64,000 nt of DNA from Clostridia bacterium (GCA_900759475.1 CAAEVK010000037.1:1-64000), one strand, 5' to 3'; shown: positions 53,510-63,621, numbered from the stretch's first letter. Translations and numbers: made by a program. Notes: generated from the sequence alone by a model not told the origin.

Positions 53510-56500
53510 ATGAAGGCTCTTCATAAGGACATTGTCCTTCAAATAAAACATACATGGAAAAGGTTTTTATCCATTTTACTAATGGCTTTATTAGGTGTTG
53601 GCTTTTTTGCAGGAATTAAAGCAACTAGCCCAGATATGAAGGATACATTAGATACTTATTTTGATGAACAAAATATTTTTGACATAGAAGTAGTATCTAC
53701 TTTAGGAATAGTTCAAAAAGATATAGATGCCATTTCACAAATAGAAGGAATAGAAAAAATTTTACCAACATATAGTACAGACTTAGAGTTTAATATTGGG
53801 CAAAAAGATATTATTGTAAAAGCATATGCCTATTTTAAAGAGGATATAAACCAACCTCAATTACAAGAGGGAAAACTACCAGAAAAAGAAAATGAATGTG
53901 TTGTAGAAAGCAATTTTTTAAAAGCAACAGGTTTACAAATAGGAGATAAAATTGTTGCAGAAAATTTGGATGAAGACGAAATTTTAAATACAGATACTTT
54001 TCAAATAGTGGGAACAGTTTCTTCTCCGTTGTATATATCAAGAGAAAGAGGTTCTAGTAAATTAGGAGACGGAATGCTTGATTATTTTATGTATATATGG
54101 AATGGGAGCTTTTCTTCAGAGGCATATACTGAAATCTACTTGACAATAGCTGGAACGAAGGAATTAAATACATTTAGTGATGCTTACGAAAATAAAATAG
54201 AGACAGTAAAATCACAACTAGAAGAAATTGCAACTATTAGAGAAGAAGGTCGATATCAAGAAATATTAACAGAAGCAAATGAAGAAATTGCAGAAAATGA
54301 AAAAAAATTAGAAGATGCTAAAACAGAAGCAAATCAAAAAATAGCAGATGCAGAGCAAGAAATTAAAGAAGGAGAAAGCAAAATTGCAAAAGCAGAAAAA
54401 GAAATAAAAAACAATAGGGCAGAAGCAAATAATAAATTTATGCAAGCAGAAGCAGAAATTGCACAGGCGGAAAAAGAATTAACGGAGAAAGAACAAGAAT
54501 TTAATAATAGTAAAGAAAGCATACAAGAGCAAATTGCACAAGCAAAAACTGCTATAGACACTTTAAATTCTAATATGGAAAAAATTGAAGAACAAATAAT
54601 AGCAGTAAATAAACAATATGAAGGAGTAACAGATGAAACAGCACTTGTCCAAAAAGAAACAATATTAGCACAATTAAATGAAAGCAAAGAACAAATAAGT
54701 AGTCAATTAAATGAAATTACTACACAGCTAGAGTCTGCACAACAAATTTTAGAAAATACACCAAAACAAATTGCAGCAGGAAAAGAAGAAATTCAAAAAA
54801 ATAAACAAGAACTTACAAAAAATAAGAATAGTACATATCAGCAATTAAATAATGCTGAAAATCAAGTAAATACTAGTAAACAAGAAATAGCAGAGGCAAA
54901 AGAAACATTAGAAGAAGAGAGAATAAAAGCTGAAGAAGAAATAGCAGATGCAGAGCAAAAGTTGGCAGAGGCGAAAGAAGAGATTAATAAAATCGAGAAA
55001 CCAACTTGGTATATATTAGACAGAGAATCAAATACTGGATATGAAGGATATCATCAGGACACACAAAGAATTGCCAATATTGGAAAACTATTTCCAGTAG
55101 TGTTTTTTGTTGTAGCTACTTTAATTAGTTTAACTTCTATGACTAGAATGGTAGAGGAACAAAGAGTACAAATTGGAACATTAAAGGCATTAGGATATCA
55201 TAAAAATCAAATTATTCAAAAATATATTTTATATGCTTTAACTGCTACATTAATTGGCGGTGTAATTGGAATGATAATTGGATTTGAATTACTACCAAGA
55301 ATTATATTTTCTATGTATAAAATGATGTATGCTGATTTACAGATTAATATTCAATTTAACTTCTATTATGGTGCAATGGGGTTAGGAATTGCAATTGCTT
55401 GTATTGTAGGTGCAACCGTTTTTTCAGCAATGAATGAATTAAAAAGAACACCAGCAGAATTAATGAGACCAAAAGCACCAAAACCGGGTAAAAGGGTTAT
55501 TTTAGAAAGGATACCATTTTTATGGAAGCATATGAATTTTACACAAAAAGTAACAGCTAGAAATTTATTTCGTTATAAAAAAAGGTTTTTAATGACGATT
55601 ATTGGCATATGTGGTTGTACAGCTCTTATTTTAGCAGGATTTGGATTAAAAAATTCTATTTCTTCTATGATACCACTACAATATGGGGAAATATTTCGCT
55701 ACCAAATGATAGTATCTTTAAAAAGTGACATAACAAAAGAGCAAATCCAAGAAAAAGTAAATGACCTACAAAATTATTCAGAAATAACAGACCTTTTAAA
55801 AGCGAATATGCAAGCAGGTACATTAACGACAAAAGAATCCAAAAATGTCCAAATCTTAATACCAGAAGACAATACTAAATTAGAAGAGTTCATTCTTTTA
55901 AGAAAAAATGGAACAAAAGAATATTATCATTTAAGTAATAATGAAATTATTGTTACACAAAAGGTTGCTAAATTATTAAATATAAAACCAGGAGATATTG
56001 TAAAACTGAAAAATGCAGATGACCAAGAAGTAGAGGTAAAAGTACAGGCAATTACAGAGAACTATATTTCTCATTATGTTTATATGGCAAGTAATCTTTA
56101 CCAAGAATTATTTAATAGCGTACCACAAGAAAATGTTATTTTAATAAAAACAGATTTATTAACCACAACACAAGAAGAAAATCTTGCTAAAGTAATTTTA
56201 GGAGATACAGAGCATATTGCAGGGATAAGCAAAAATTCTAATTTAATTTCTCTTATGGATGACACAATGAAAAGTTTAAACAGTGTTGTTTGGGTATTAA
56301 TTATTTCTGCTGGCTTATTAGCATTTGTAGTTTTATATAATTTATCCAATGTAAATATTAGTGAAAGAGTTAGAGAATTAGCAACAATTAAAGTTTTAGG
56401 GTTTTATGATAAAGAAGTATACGACTATGTTGCAAAAGAAACAACAATTCTTACTGTTATTGGAATTGTTTTAGGATTAGTTGGTGGATATTTTTTAAAT

Positions 56501-56677
56501 TTATTTATTATTGAAACATGTGAATTAGATATGATTATGTTTAATAAAATAGTAGAACCAATTAGTTATTTATATGCTACTATTATTACAATAGTATTTA
56601 CGATTATTGTCAATATTACTACCTATTTTAGATTAAAGAAAATAGATATGATAGAATCTCTAAAAAGTATAGAGTAA
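53510..56677 (+). CDS. Large FtsX-family ABC permease with coiled-coil outer domain
   Basis: 1055 residues. Helix 1 (about 15-37) is followed by a MacB-like outer domain, then a coiled coil (about 250-510) with repeats of the type I-A-D-A-E-Q-E-I and A-K-E-E-I, then two FtsX domains (about 540-650 and 930-1050) with three helices each. M-V-E-E-Q-R-V-Q-I-G-T-L-K-A-L-G-Y and R-V-R-E-L-A-T-I-K-V-L-G-F are the coupling loops. Such proteins move lipids, peptides or polymers out of the membrane. No in-frame CGG. Confidence 0.9.
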   Translation: MKALHKDIVLQIKHTWKRFLSILLMALLGVGFFAGIKATSPDMKDTLDTYFDEQNIFDIEVVSTLGIVQKDIDAISQIEGIEKILPTYSTDLEFNIGQKDIIVKAYAYFKEDINQPQLQEGKLPEKENECVVESNFLKATGLQIGDKIVAENLDEDEILNTDTFQIVGTVSSPLYISRERGSSKLGDGMLDYFMYIWNGSFSSEAYTEIYLTIAGTKELNTFSDAYENKIETVKSQLEEIATIREEGRYQEILTEANEEIAENEKKLEDAKTEANQKIADAEQEIKEGESKIAKAEKEIKNNRAEANNKFMQAEAEIAQAEKELTEKEQEFNNSKESIQEQIAQAKTAIDTLNSNMEKIEEQIIAVNKQYEGVTDETALVQKETILAQLNESKEQISSQLNEITTQLESAQQILENTPKQIAAGKEEIQKNKQELTKNKNSTYQQLNNAENQVNTSKQEIAEAKETLEEERIKAEEEIADAEQKLAEAKEEINKIEKPTWYILDRESNTGYEGYHQDTQRIANIGKLFPVVFFVVATLISLTSMTRMVEEQRVQIGTLKALGYHKNQIIQKYILYALTATLIGGVIGMIIGFELLPRIIFSMYKMMYADLQINIQFNFYYGAMGLGIAIACIVGATVFSAMNELKRTPAELMRPKAPKPGKRVILERIPFLWKHMNFTQKVTARNLFRYKKRFLMTIIGICGCTALILAGFGLKNSISSMIPLQYGEIFRYQMIVSLKSDITKEQIQEKVNDLQNYSEITDLLKANMQAGTLTTKESKNVQILIPEDNTKLEEFILLRKNGTKEYYHLSNNEIIVTQKVAKLLNIKPGDIVKLKNADDQEVEVKVQAITENYISHYVYMASNLYQELFNSVPQENVILIKTDLLTTTQEENLAKVILGDTEHIAGISKNSNLISLMDDTMKSLNSVVWVLIISAGLLAFVVLYNLSNVNISERVRELATIKVLGFYDKEVYDYVAKETTILTVIGIVLGLVGGYFLNLFIIETCELDMIMFNKIVEPISYLYATIITIVFTIIVNITTYFRLKKIDMIESLKSIE

Positions 56678-56784
56678 AGGAAAAAAATATATACATAAAT
56701 AGAATATAAAGCAATAAATTATATAAAGAAAACAGTAATATAATAGGAAAACAAGGTGAATATAACAAAAAAAGTAAAAAACTA

Positions 56785-56835
56785 TTGACAAATTTTTACA
56801 ATATGTTAAGATAGAAATATATTTTTATCTTAACA
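56785..56835 (+). promoter_or_regulatory. Promoter-like box and inverted repeat before comM
   Basis: TTGACA at 56785 is followed after 16-17 bases by TAAGAT. TGTTAAGATA (56804) and TATCTTAACA (56826) form an inverted repeat that overlaps the -10 region and is followed by Ts, so it may be an operator or a leader hairpin. Confidence 0.5.
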
Positions 56836-56878
56836 TTTTTTTTCTAAAAAATTTTCCCAAAAAAATAAAGGAGAGCAT

Positions 56879-58410
56879 ATGATATCTATTGTTAAAAGCA
56901 TGGCTTTACATGGGCTAGATGGTTATTTGGTTGATGTACAAGTAGATATTTCTAATGGTTTACCATATCTTGAAATTGTGGGATTACCAGACACTAGTAT
57001 TCGAGAAGCAAAAGAAAGAGTAAAAGCTGCTATTAGAAATTGTAGTGAAGAATTTCCAAGTAGAAGAATTGTAGTAAATTTAGCACCAGCAGATACCAAA
57101 AAAGAAGGTTCTATTTTTGATTTAGCAATTGCCATTGGAATATTAAATGCAACAGGAAGAATTGCAAAGGATTTAAAAAATACTGTTTTTATTGGAGAAC
57201 TATCTTTAGATGGAACACTAAATAAAGTAAATGGAGTTTTACCAATGTGTATTGAAGCTGTTAAATTAGGAATACAAAAAATTATTTTACCACAGCAAAA
57301 TGTAAAAGAAGCGGCAATTGTCAATGGAATAAAGGTAATTCCGGTGAACAATTTAAATGAAGTAATTAATTTTTTAAATGGTATAGAAGAAATAGAACCA
57401 GAGAAAGTAAATATACAAGCATTATTTGCTAATAAAGAATATGGTTTGGATTTTTGCGAAGTAAAAGGACAAGAAAGTGTAAAAAGAGCATTAGAAATAG
57501 CAGCTGCTGGAGGGCATAATATTCTTCTAATTGGGAGTCCACGGTTCTGGAAAAACCATGCTAGCAAGAAGAATTCCTTCTATACTACCAGATTTAACTT
57601 TTGAAGAGGCCTTAGAAGTAACAAAGATTCATAGTATAGCAGGTAATTTAAAGACAAATCAATCTATTATTACAACACGACCATTTAGAAGTCCACACCA
57701 TACCATATCTGCTGTATCATTAGTAGGAGGAGGAAAAATTCCAAAGCCCGGAGAAATTAGTTTAGCACATTATGGAGTACTGTTTTTAGATGAATTGCCA
57801 GAGTTTCAAAAAAACACTTTAGAAGTAATGAGAGGCCCTTTAGAGGATGGAAAGGTTACCATTAGCAGAATTAATGCAAGCTTTACATATCCTTGCAATT
57901 TTATGCTAATAGCTAGTATGAATCCATGTCCTTGTGGCTATTATGGTTCCAAAGAAAAAGAGTGCAATTGTACCCCACAACAAATTAATAGATATATGGG
58001 AAAAATTAGTGGACCATTACTAGATAGAATTGATATTCAAATAGAAGTAAGTAGTGTAAAATATGAAAAATTAGATTCCAGTGAACAAGTAGAAACCTCT
58101 CATATAATTAAACAAAGAGTAAATATTGCAAGAAAAATTCAACAAGCAAGGTATCAAAAATATAAAATTTATTCCAATAGTGAGTTAACCCCAAAATTAA
58201 CAGAACAATATTGTAAATTGGACGAAAAAGGGAAAGACATATTAAAAAATGCTTTTGATAAGCTACGGGTTAAGTGCAAGAGCATATGGAAGAATACTAA
58301 AGGTGGCTCGTACAATTGCAGATTTAGAAGGAAATACAAATATACAGGCAAACCATATCGCAGAAGCTGTTCAATATAGAAGCCTAGACAGAAAATATTG
58401 GGCAAACTAG
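56879..58410 (+). CDS. comM: ComM/YifB-type AAA+ helicase with two CGG +1 sites
   Basis: The first frame (to 57604) is the Lon-S5-like N-terminal domain: [14 protein letters not shown] and the [12 protein letters not shown] box. The Walker A itself contains a shift: in-frame CGG at 57542-57544; skipping C gives I-G-S-P-G-S-G-K-T-M-L. The second frame goes through [18 protein letters not shown] and M-N-P-C-P-C-G to CGG at 58266-58268, where skipping C gives [19 protein letters not shown]. Stop at 58410. Full length 509 residues, as usual. It drives branch migration of incoming DNA. Confidence 0.95.
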
Positions 58411-58454
58411 TTAAGTAATAAAAAAGAATTTATATTGTTAATAATAGGAGAAAT

Positions 58455-59288
58455 ATGCAAATAATTTGTAAAAATGACATGGAATTCCCAGAGTTATTAA
58501 AAAAAGAAAAGCCAATAGTAGAAAAACTATATGTACAAGGTAATGTACAAAATTTACAACTGCCTACAATTGCAATTGTAGGTTCCAGAGAATGTAGTCC
58601 ATATGGAATAAAAATTGCTTATGAATTTGCTTATCAATTAGCAAAAGCAGGATTATGCATTGCTAGTGGTATGGCAATAGGAATTGACAAATATGCCCAT
58701 TTAGGAACGCTAGATGCAAATGGAAAAACAATTGCTGTTTTAGGAAGTGGATTTCAACATATATTTCCAAAGGAGAATGTTGCCTTATACCACAGAATTA
58801 TCGCAGAAAATGGAACGGTAATAACGGAGTACGAACCTAATGTAATTCCAAATAATAATTATTTCCCAAAAAGAAATAGAATTATTAGTGGAATAAGTTT
58901 AGGTGTATTAGTGGTAGAAGCAGAATATAGAAGTGGAGCAAGTATTACAGCACAGTATGCCCTAAAACAAAAAAAACCATTATTTTGTATACCAAGCAAT
59001 ATAGATAGTTCTAAAGGAATAGGAACAAATCGACTAATTAAAGAAGGTGCAAAACTAGTAACAAGTATTAGCGATATACTAGAACAAATGAATATAAAAG
59101 AACAAAATAAAGAAATCCCATTGGAATATAAAGAAATATATGAAGTAATAAAAAAAGGAACACATCAAATAAATGCTATATGTAAAAAATTAAATCAAAA
59201 TCCAAGTAAAATAATGTCAATACTTACAATAATGGAAATAGATGGTTATGTGCAAAGTATTACAGGACAAGAATTTATTGCTTTATAG
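58455..59288 (+). CDS. dprA: DNA processing protein DprA
   Basis: 277 residues. Rossmann-fold motif I-V-G-S-R-E-C-S-P-Y-G, then A-S-G-M-A-I-G-I-D-K-Y-A-H, A-V-L-G-S-G and F-P-K-R-N-R-I-I-S-G. A C-terminal winged helix ends the protein. It loads RecA on single strands taken up by transformation. It lies 44 bases after comM. No in-frame CGG. Confidence 0.93.
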   Translation: MQIICKNDMEFPELLKKEKPIVEKLYVQGNVQNLQLPTIAIVGSRECSPYGIKIAYEFAYQLAKAGLCIASGMAIGIDKYAHLGTLDANGKTIAVLGSGFQHIFPKENVALYHRIIAENGTVITEYEPNVIPNNNYFPKRNRIISGISLGVLVVEAEYRSGASITAQYALKQKKPLFCIPSNIDSSKGIGTNRLIKEGAKLVTSISDILEQMNIKEQNKEIPLEYKEIYEVIKKGTHQINAICKKLNQNPSKIMSILTIMEIDGYVQSITGQEFIAL

Positions 59289-59302
59289 TGTGGGGGGAAA
59301 CA

Positions 59303-59659
59303 ATGGATAAAAGACGTATTTTAGGAAATGCCGGAGAGAACACAGTAGAACAATATCTTACCAAAAACGGATATAAAATATTAGACAGAAATTTTCAATG
59401 TAACTTAGGAGAAATTGACATTATTGCACTAGATAAAAATAAGGAAATTGTGTTTATTGAAGTAAAAACGAGAAACAGTATTTTATATGGTTACCCAGCA
59501 GAAGCGATAACTAATAAAAAATTAAAACATATCTATTATACTGCTCAATATTATTTGCATATTCGTAATTTAGAAAACTCCCCTGTTAGAATAGATGTAA
59601 TAGAAGTGTATTTGCAACACAATTGTTATAAAATAAACCATATACAACAAATTGTTTAA
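59303..59659 (+). CDS. YraN-family (UPF0102) putative endonuclease
   Basis: 118 residues from ATG 59303 behind GGGGGG. L-G-N-A-G-E-N-T-V-E-Q-Y-L, G-E-I-D-I-I-A and V-F-I-E-V-K-T-R form the PD-(D/E)xK-like core of the family. The usual neighbour of dprA. Role in DNA processing is likely but not proved. Confidence 0.9.
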   Translation: MDKRRILGNAGENTVEQYLTKNGYKILDRNFQCNLGEIDIIALDKNKEIVFIEVKTRNSILYGYPAEAITNKKLKHIYYTAQYYLHIRNLENSPVRIDVIEVYLQHNCYKINHIQQIV

Positions 59660-59660
59660 A

Positions 59661-59687
59661 AAAAGAGCCATAAGGCTCTTTTTCCTA
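59661..59687. terminator. Bidirectional terminator
   Basis: AAAAAGAGCC and GGCTCTTTTT pair around ATAA. It is followed by CCTATACAACAAG, a fragment of the repeat-family arm. Confidence 0.85.
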
Positions 59688-59698
59688 TACAACAAGAC

Positions 59699-61153
59699 TT
59701 ATAAAGCTTTTATCCATACAGAAACACTACCAGCATTAACAGGGAATTTTCCGATACCATTTTCATCAATCAAAACAATGTCTTCACGATTTCCTAAATA
59801 ATCGTAAAAACTAGAATTAGCAAAATGCTTACCAACATACATCTGTTTATTTCCACCAGCATTGTCAGACATAATAACAGCAAGCCCAGAATTAACATGT
59901 TGATTGTCACCTTCTAAAGTCCAACCAATAATATTTTCATTATCTAAATAGTCATTTAATTTTCCATAAGCATAATTTTTTCTTAAAGTAAGGAGTTTGT
60001 CTAATACTATGTTTTTGGCTTCTATTTTTTCACTAGGGATTCCATAATAATCACCATAGAAAACACAAGGAAGCCCCTTGTCACGCAATAAAATAATAGC
60101 ATAAGCTAATGGCTTAAACCAATCCTGAACCCAAGAAAATAAACTTTGTCCAGGTTCTGTATCATGGTTGTCTACAAAAGTAACTGCTTTATTTGGATTA
60201 GTTTGAATAAGGGTGTTATCTAAAATTTTACACATATTATAATTTCCACCAGAGATAGATGCTTCATAAAAATTGTAGTGAAGAGGAACATCAAATAAAG
60301 ACATGCACCCATTAGTTTCCTCCAAATATTCATTCATAATAGTAACATTAGAATTCCAGTATTCACCAACTGCAAATAAAGGTTTAGTAGTGGAATTGCG
60401 TACTTCACGAAGCCAATTTTCATAAAAACTTGCACGGATATGTTTAACAGCATCTAAACGAAAACCATCTAAGTCAGCTAATTTTAAATACCATTTTCCC
60501 CAAAAAGTAAGTTCATTAACAACATCAATATTATTTAGGTCAATATCAGCACCCATTAAGTAATCATAATTGCCATTTTCTTTGTCAACATCTTCATCCC
60601 AACGTTTTCCATAAAATTTAAAAATAGAATTTACTCTATTCCTATCATCCCAGTCAACACCATGAAAATGTGTCCAATTCCATTGGAAATCTGAATAAGT
60701 AGTACCCCTTCCTGGAAAGGTATATTTTGTCCAAGCTAAAATAGGAACAATATTATTTGTAATTTCGATAGAATTGTTTCTATTATTATAAGATTCTTTA
60801 CAAGCTAATACTTCCTCGGTTTCATCAGCACCTACCTTATGATTTAAAACAATATCAGCATATACTTTTATACCATTTTTATGTAATTCAGAAATAGCGT
60901 TTAAATATTCTTCTTTTGTCCCGTATTTGGTACGTATAGTTCCTTTTTGGTCAAACTCACCTAAATCATATAAATCATAAACACCATAGCCAGTATCATT
61001 TATTCCACCAGCACCTTTATAAGCAGGAGGAAGCCATAAAGAAGTAATACCAATATTGTGTAAATGGGTTGCTTCTTGTTGCAATTTATTCCACAAATTA
61101 CAATCAGTTGGTAAATACCATTCAAAGTATTGCATTAAAGTATTGTTATCCAT
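59699..61153 (-). CDS. Cytoplasmic alpha-amylase (GH13_5)
   Basis: 484 residues without a signal peptide. L-M-Q-Y-F-E-W-Y is the N-terminal mark of the GH13_5 cytoplasmic amylases. The four conserved regions are V-Y-A-D-I-V-L-N-H-K, F-R-L-D-A-V-K-H-I, A-V-G-E-Y-W and F-V-D-N-H-D-T, with Asp, Glu and Asp as the catalytic residues. It cuts alpha-1,4 glucan from starch or glycogen. ATG 61153 follows AGGATG. Confidence 0.93.
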   Translation of the reverse strand: MDNNTLMQYFEWYLPTDCNLWNKLQQEATHLHNIGITSLWLPPAYKGAGGINDTGYGVYDLYDLGEFDQKGTIRTKYGTKEEYLNAISELHKNGIKVYADIVLNHKVGADETEEVLACKESYNNRNNSIEITNNIVPILAWTKYTFPGRGTTYSDFQWNWTHFHGVDWDDRNRVNSIFKFYGKRWDEDVDKENGNYDYLMGADIDLNNIDVVNELTFWGKWYLKLADLDGFRLDAVKHIRASFYENWLREVRNSTTKPLFAVGEYWNSNVTIMNEYLEETNGCMSLFDVPLHYNFYEASISGGNYNMCKILDNTLIQTNPNKAVTFVDNHDTEPGQSLFSWVQDWFKPLAYAIILLRDKGLPCVFYGDYYGIPSEKIEAKNIVLDKLLTLRKNYAYGKLNDYLDNENIIGWTLEGDNQHVNSGLAVIMSDNAGGNKQMYVGKHFANSSFYDYLGNREDIVLIDENGIGKFPVNAGSVSVWIKAL

Positions 61154-61246
61154 AAAAATCACATCCTATTTGAATAGAAAGTTTGGCAAACTTTCTAAAA
61201 TCTTTATAGCAACAATTATACCATGAAAATAAAAAAAGTAAATAAG

Positions 61247-61325
61247 AAAAGTGGCTTTGACAGATGTACACGTTTGCTTTGCAAACGGCACAGTCTAAGG
61301 AAACTTAACCTTGTTGTATAGTAAA
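61247..61325 (+). repeat. Dispersed palindromic repeat, copy D
   Basis: The core 61251-61291 has GTACACGTTTGC, the inner palindrome GTTTGCTTTGCAAAC and GGCACAGTCTAAGGAAAC, then ACCTTGTTGTATAG, as in copies B and C. Confidence 0.7.
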
Positions 61326-61328
61326 AAA

Positions 61329-61356
61329 ACGGAGGAATTTAATTTCCACCGTTTTA
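61329..61356. terminator. Hairpin at the end of the AbrB-like gene
   Basis: AACGGAGG-type arm and CCACCGTT pair around AATTTAATTT on the plus strand, with T/A runs outside. The stop codon created by the +1 shift (61339-61341) lies inside this hairpin. That fits a gene ending here and not 40 bases further on. Confidence 0.65.
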
Positions 61357-61585
61357 TACTATTAATACAGTTTTGACAAATTTTTTTGTTTTTAAAATCA
61401 AGTATATTTTTTTGAGAATGACAAAAAATACAACTAGAATAATTTTTCTGTAAAACAATATTTTTTCCTTTTTGAGAAAAATCAATATAATCGTTTGTTT
61501 TTATATCAAAAAATTCACATAATTCAATTGGTATTTTTACTCTACCTAAAGTATCGATGTATTTTATTATACCTGTATTTTTCAT
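61339..61585 (-). CDS. AbrB/MraZ-like transition regulator with zinc motif and CGG +1 site
   Basis: The N-terminus (I-I-K-Y-I-D-T-L-G-R-V-K-I-P-I-E-L-C) is an AbrB-type swapped-hairpin DNA-binding domain. The C-terminus has C-I-F-C-H and I-C-Q-N-C-I, a four-Cys zinc site. Near its end the in-frame CGG (61351-61349) would add 17 unlike residues; skipping C ends the protein as S-I-K-G-G-N at 61339. The hairpin terminator covers exactly this end. Full length 81 residues. Divergent from the XRE gene. Confidence 0.75.
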
Positions 61586-61752
61586 ATAATATCTCCAATA
61601 CGTTAAATTTCACTTATATTATAAAACAATCTGTTACAATTTGTCAATAAAATGCGTGAAACTTTACACACAGTAAAAAATCTTTTTTGATATACTTCGA
61701 TTGGATTGAATAGCTTTACTATATTTTCACACGTAATAATAAGGGGGCGATT

Positions 61753-62007
61753 ATTACGACATTTTCTAATGCAATGATTACCAGAATTTGCGAACTTCTG
61801 GAACAAAAAAATATGAATGTTAATCAATTAGCAACAAGAGCAGGTATTAATCCTTCTACGGTAAGAAGTGTATTAAAGGAAAGATGTAAATCACCAAAAG
61901 CAGAGACTGTTTATTATATTTGTCTAGGGCTAGGGATTAGTATGGATGAATTTTATAATTCTGAATTATTTCAAGATATTGAAGATAATGATAAAGAAGA
62001 AAAATAA
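61753..62007 (+). CDS. Cro/C1-type helix-turn-helix regulator, probable ATT start
   Basis: The helix-turn-helix is clear: M-N-V-N-Q-L-A-T-R-A-G-I-N-P-S-T-V-R-S-V and later L-G-I-S-M-D-E-F-Y. Relatives begin x-T-F-S-N-A. That sequence lies upstream of the first ATG (61774) in the same frame: A-T-T A-C-G A-C-A T-T-T T-C-T A-A-T G-C-A. AGGGGG is at 61742-61747, correctly spaced for ATT 61753 and too far from ATG 61774. Its acidic tail ends D-N-D-K-E-E-K. A start at ATG 61774 remains possible. Confidence 0.7.
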   Translation: MTTFSNAMITRICELLEQKNMNVNQLATRAGINPSTVRSVLKERCKSPKAETVYYICLGLGISMDEFYNSELFQDIEDNDKEEK

Positions 62008-62083
62008 AAATAATTAACAATAAAGAAGTTGTTAATTATTTTTTTGTGATATAATCAATTTAAAAGAAAGGAAATAATAAAAA

Positions 62084-62581
62084 ATGAAACTAAATGTTGT
62101 TATGTGTGAACCAGAGATACCACAAAATACTGGAAATATTGCAAGAACTTGTGCAGCAACAGGCGCAAAATTACATTTAATAAAGCCTTTAGGCTTTGAA
62201 TTGTCTGACAAATATTTAAAAAGAGCTGGACTTGACTATTGGGATAAACTAAAAATTGAAGAACATGAAAATTTAAATGCATTTTTAACAAAATATTCAC
62301 CAGAAAAAAATAATATGTTTTTTGTTACTACAAAAGGACAAAAATGTTATACTGATGTGGATTATTGCAACATGCAAGAAGTATTTGTAATGTTTGGAAA
62401 AGAAACAAAAGGATTACCAGAAGATTTGCTCAAAAAATATATAGATAATGCAATTAGAATTCCCATGAAAAAAGATTTACGTTCTTTGAATTTATCTAAT
62501 TCGGTGGCAATTATTATGTATGAAATATTAAGACAAAAAAATTTTGAAGGCTTACAAGAAATTAGTCAATATTTTAAATAG
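62084..62581 (+). CDS. trmL: tRNA (cytidine/uridine-34 2'-O)-methyltransferase
   Basis: 165 residues, the usual SPOUT size. P-E-I-P-Q-N-T-G-N-I-A-R-T-C-A, M-F-G-K-E-T-K-G-L-P and I-R-I-P-M-K-K-D-L-R-S-L-N-L-S-N-S form the knot that binds S-adenosylmethionine. It modifies the wobble base of tRNA-Leu. Monocistronic or followed by the S66 gene. Confidence 0.93.
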   Translation: MKLNVVMCEPEIPQNTGNIARTCAATGAKLHLIKPLGFELSDKYLKRAGLDYWDKLKIEEHENLNAFLTKYSPEKNNMFFVTTKGQKCYTDVDYCNMQEVFVMFGKETKGLPEDLLKKYIDNAIRIPMKKDLRSLNLSNSVAIIMYEILRQKNFEGLQEISQYFK

Positions 62582-62607
62582 AGTTATTAAAATAAGAGGA
62601 GGGCAAA

Positions 62608-63621
62608 ATGCTATATTCAACAAATATAAAAAAGGGAGATACCATAGGAGTTACTGCAACTTCGGATGGTAATATAGACAAAATTAAAATAAAGCGATTA
62701 GACAATGCTATTAAAAATTTTGAAGAAAGGGGTTATACAATTAAAGAAACACCCAATGTTAGAAGTTCGTATAAAGGAAGAAGCTCTAGTAAAGAACAAA
62801 GAGCAAAAGAATTTATGAAATTAGTGGAAGATAAGAACATAGCAGCAATTATTACAGCAAGAGGAGGAGACTTTTTACTAGAAATTTTGCCATATATTGA
62901 CTTTGAAAAGATAAGAAAAAATCCTAAATGGATACAAGGATTTTCAGATACAACAGGTTTAGGATTTTGTGTTACAACAATTTGTGATATAGCAACAATT
63001 TATGCCGAAAATTTTGGCGATTTTGGAATGGAAAATTGGCATACATGTTTAGAGAATAATTTAAAAATATTAGAAGGAAAAGAAATTATACAAGAAAGTT
63101 TTAAAGAATATCAAAGCATGTTTCAAGATTACAAAATAGGATTAGAAACATATAAGCTAGATAAAAAAGTGGAATGGAAAAATGCACAAAATGAAGAAAA
63201 AATAGAACTAAATGGTAGAATATTAGGCGGTTGCATTGATATATTAGTTAGTTTAGTTGGTACAAAATTTGATAAAGTGAAAGAATTTATTGAAAAGTAT
63301 AAAAATGACAAAATTGTATGGTTTTTTGACAATTGTGAATTAACATCAGAAGGCATATTAAGAGGATTATGGCAATTGAAAGAGGCAGGATGGTTTAGCA
63401 ATATAAGTGGATTTATATTTGGAAGAACCATGACAAGAAGCAGTTGCTATGGAATTTCTTTTGAAGAAGCAGTGAAAGAAGTATTACAAGAATTAAATGT
63501 ACCAATTATATTAGAAGCAGATATAGGGCATCTCCCACCACAATTTACAATCATAAATGGAGCAATTGTTCATATTGTAAGCAAAGATGGAAAAGGAAAA
63601 ATAGACTTTACATTAAAATAA
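62608..63621 (+). CDS. S66-family LD-carboxypeptidase / MccF-like
   Basis: 337 residues. G-D-T-I-G-V-T-A-T-S-D-G opens the fold; the nucleophile is the Ser in Q-G-F-S-D-T-T-G-L, and later F-D-N-C-E-L-T (Glu) and G-H-L-P-P-Q (His) complete the triad. It acts on murein tetrapeptides or, in MccF-like members, on microcin-type peptides. GAGGAGGG precedes ATG. Confidence 0.88.
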   Translation: MLYSTNIKKGDTIGVTATSDGNIDKIKIKRLDNAIKNFEERGYTIKETPNVRSSYKGRSSSKEQRAKEFMKLVEDKNIAAIITARGGDFLLEILPYIDFEKIRKNPKWIQGFSDTTGLGFCVTTICDIATIYAENFGDFGMENWHTCLENNLKILEGKEIIQESFKEYQSMFQDYKIGLETYKLDKKVEWKNAQNEEKIELNGRILGGCIDILVSLVGTKFDKVKEFIEKYKNDKIVWFFDNCELTSEGILRGLWQLKEAGWFSNISGFIFGRTMTRSSCYGISFEEAVKEVLQELNVPIILEADIGHLPPQFTIINGAIVHIVSKDGKGKIDFTLK

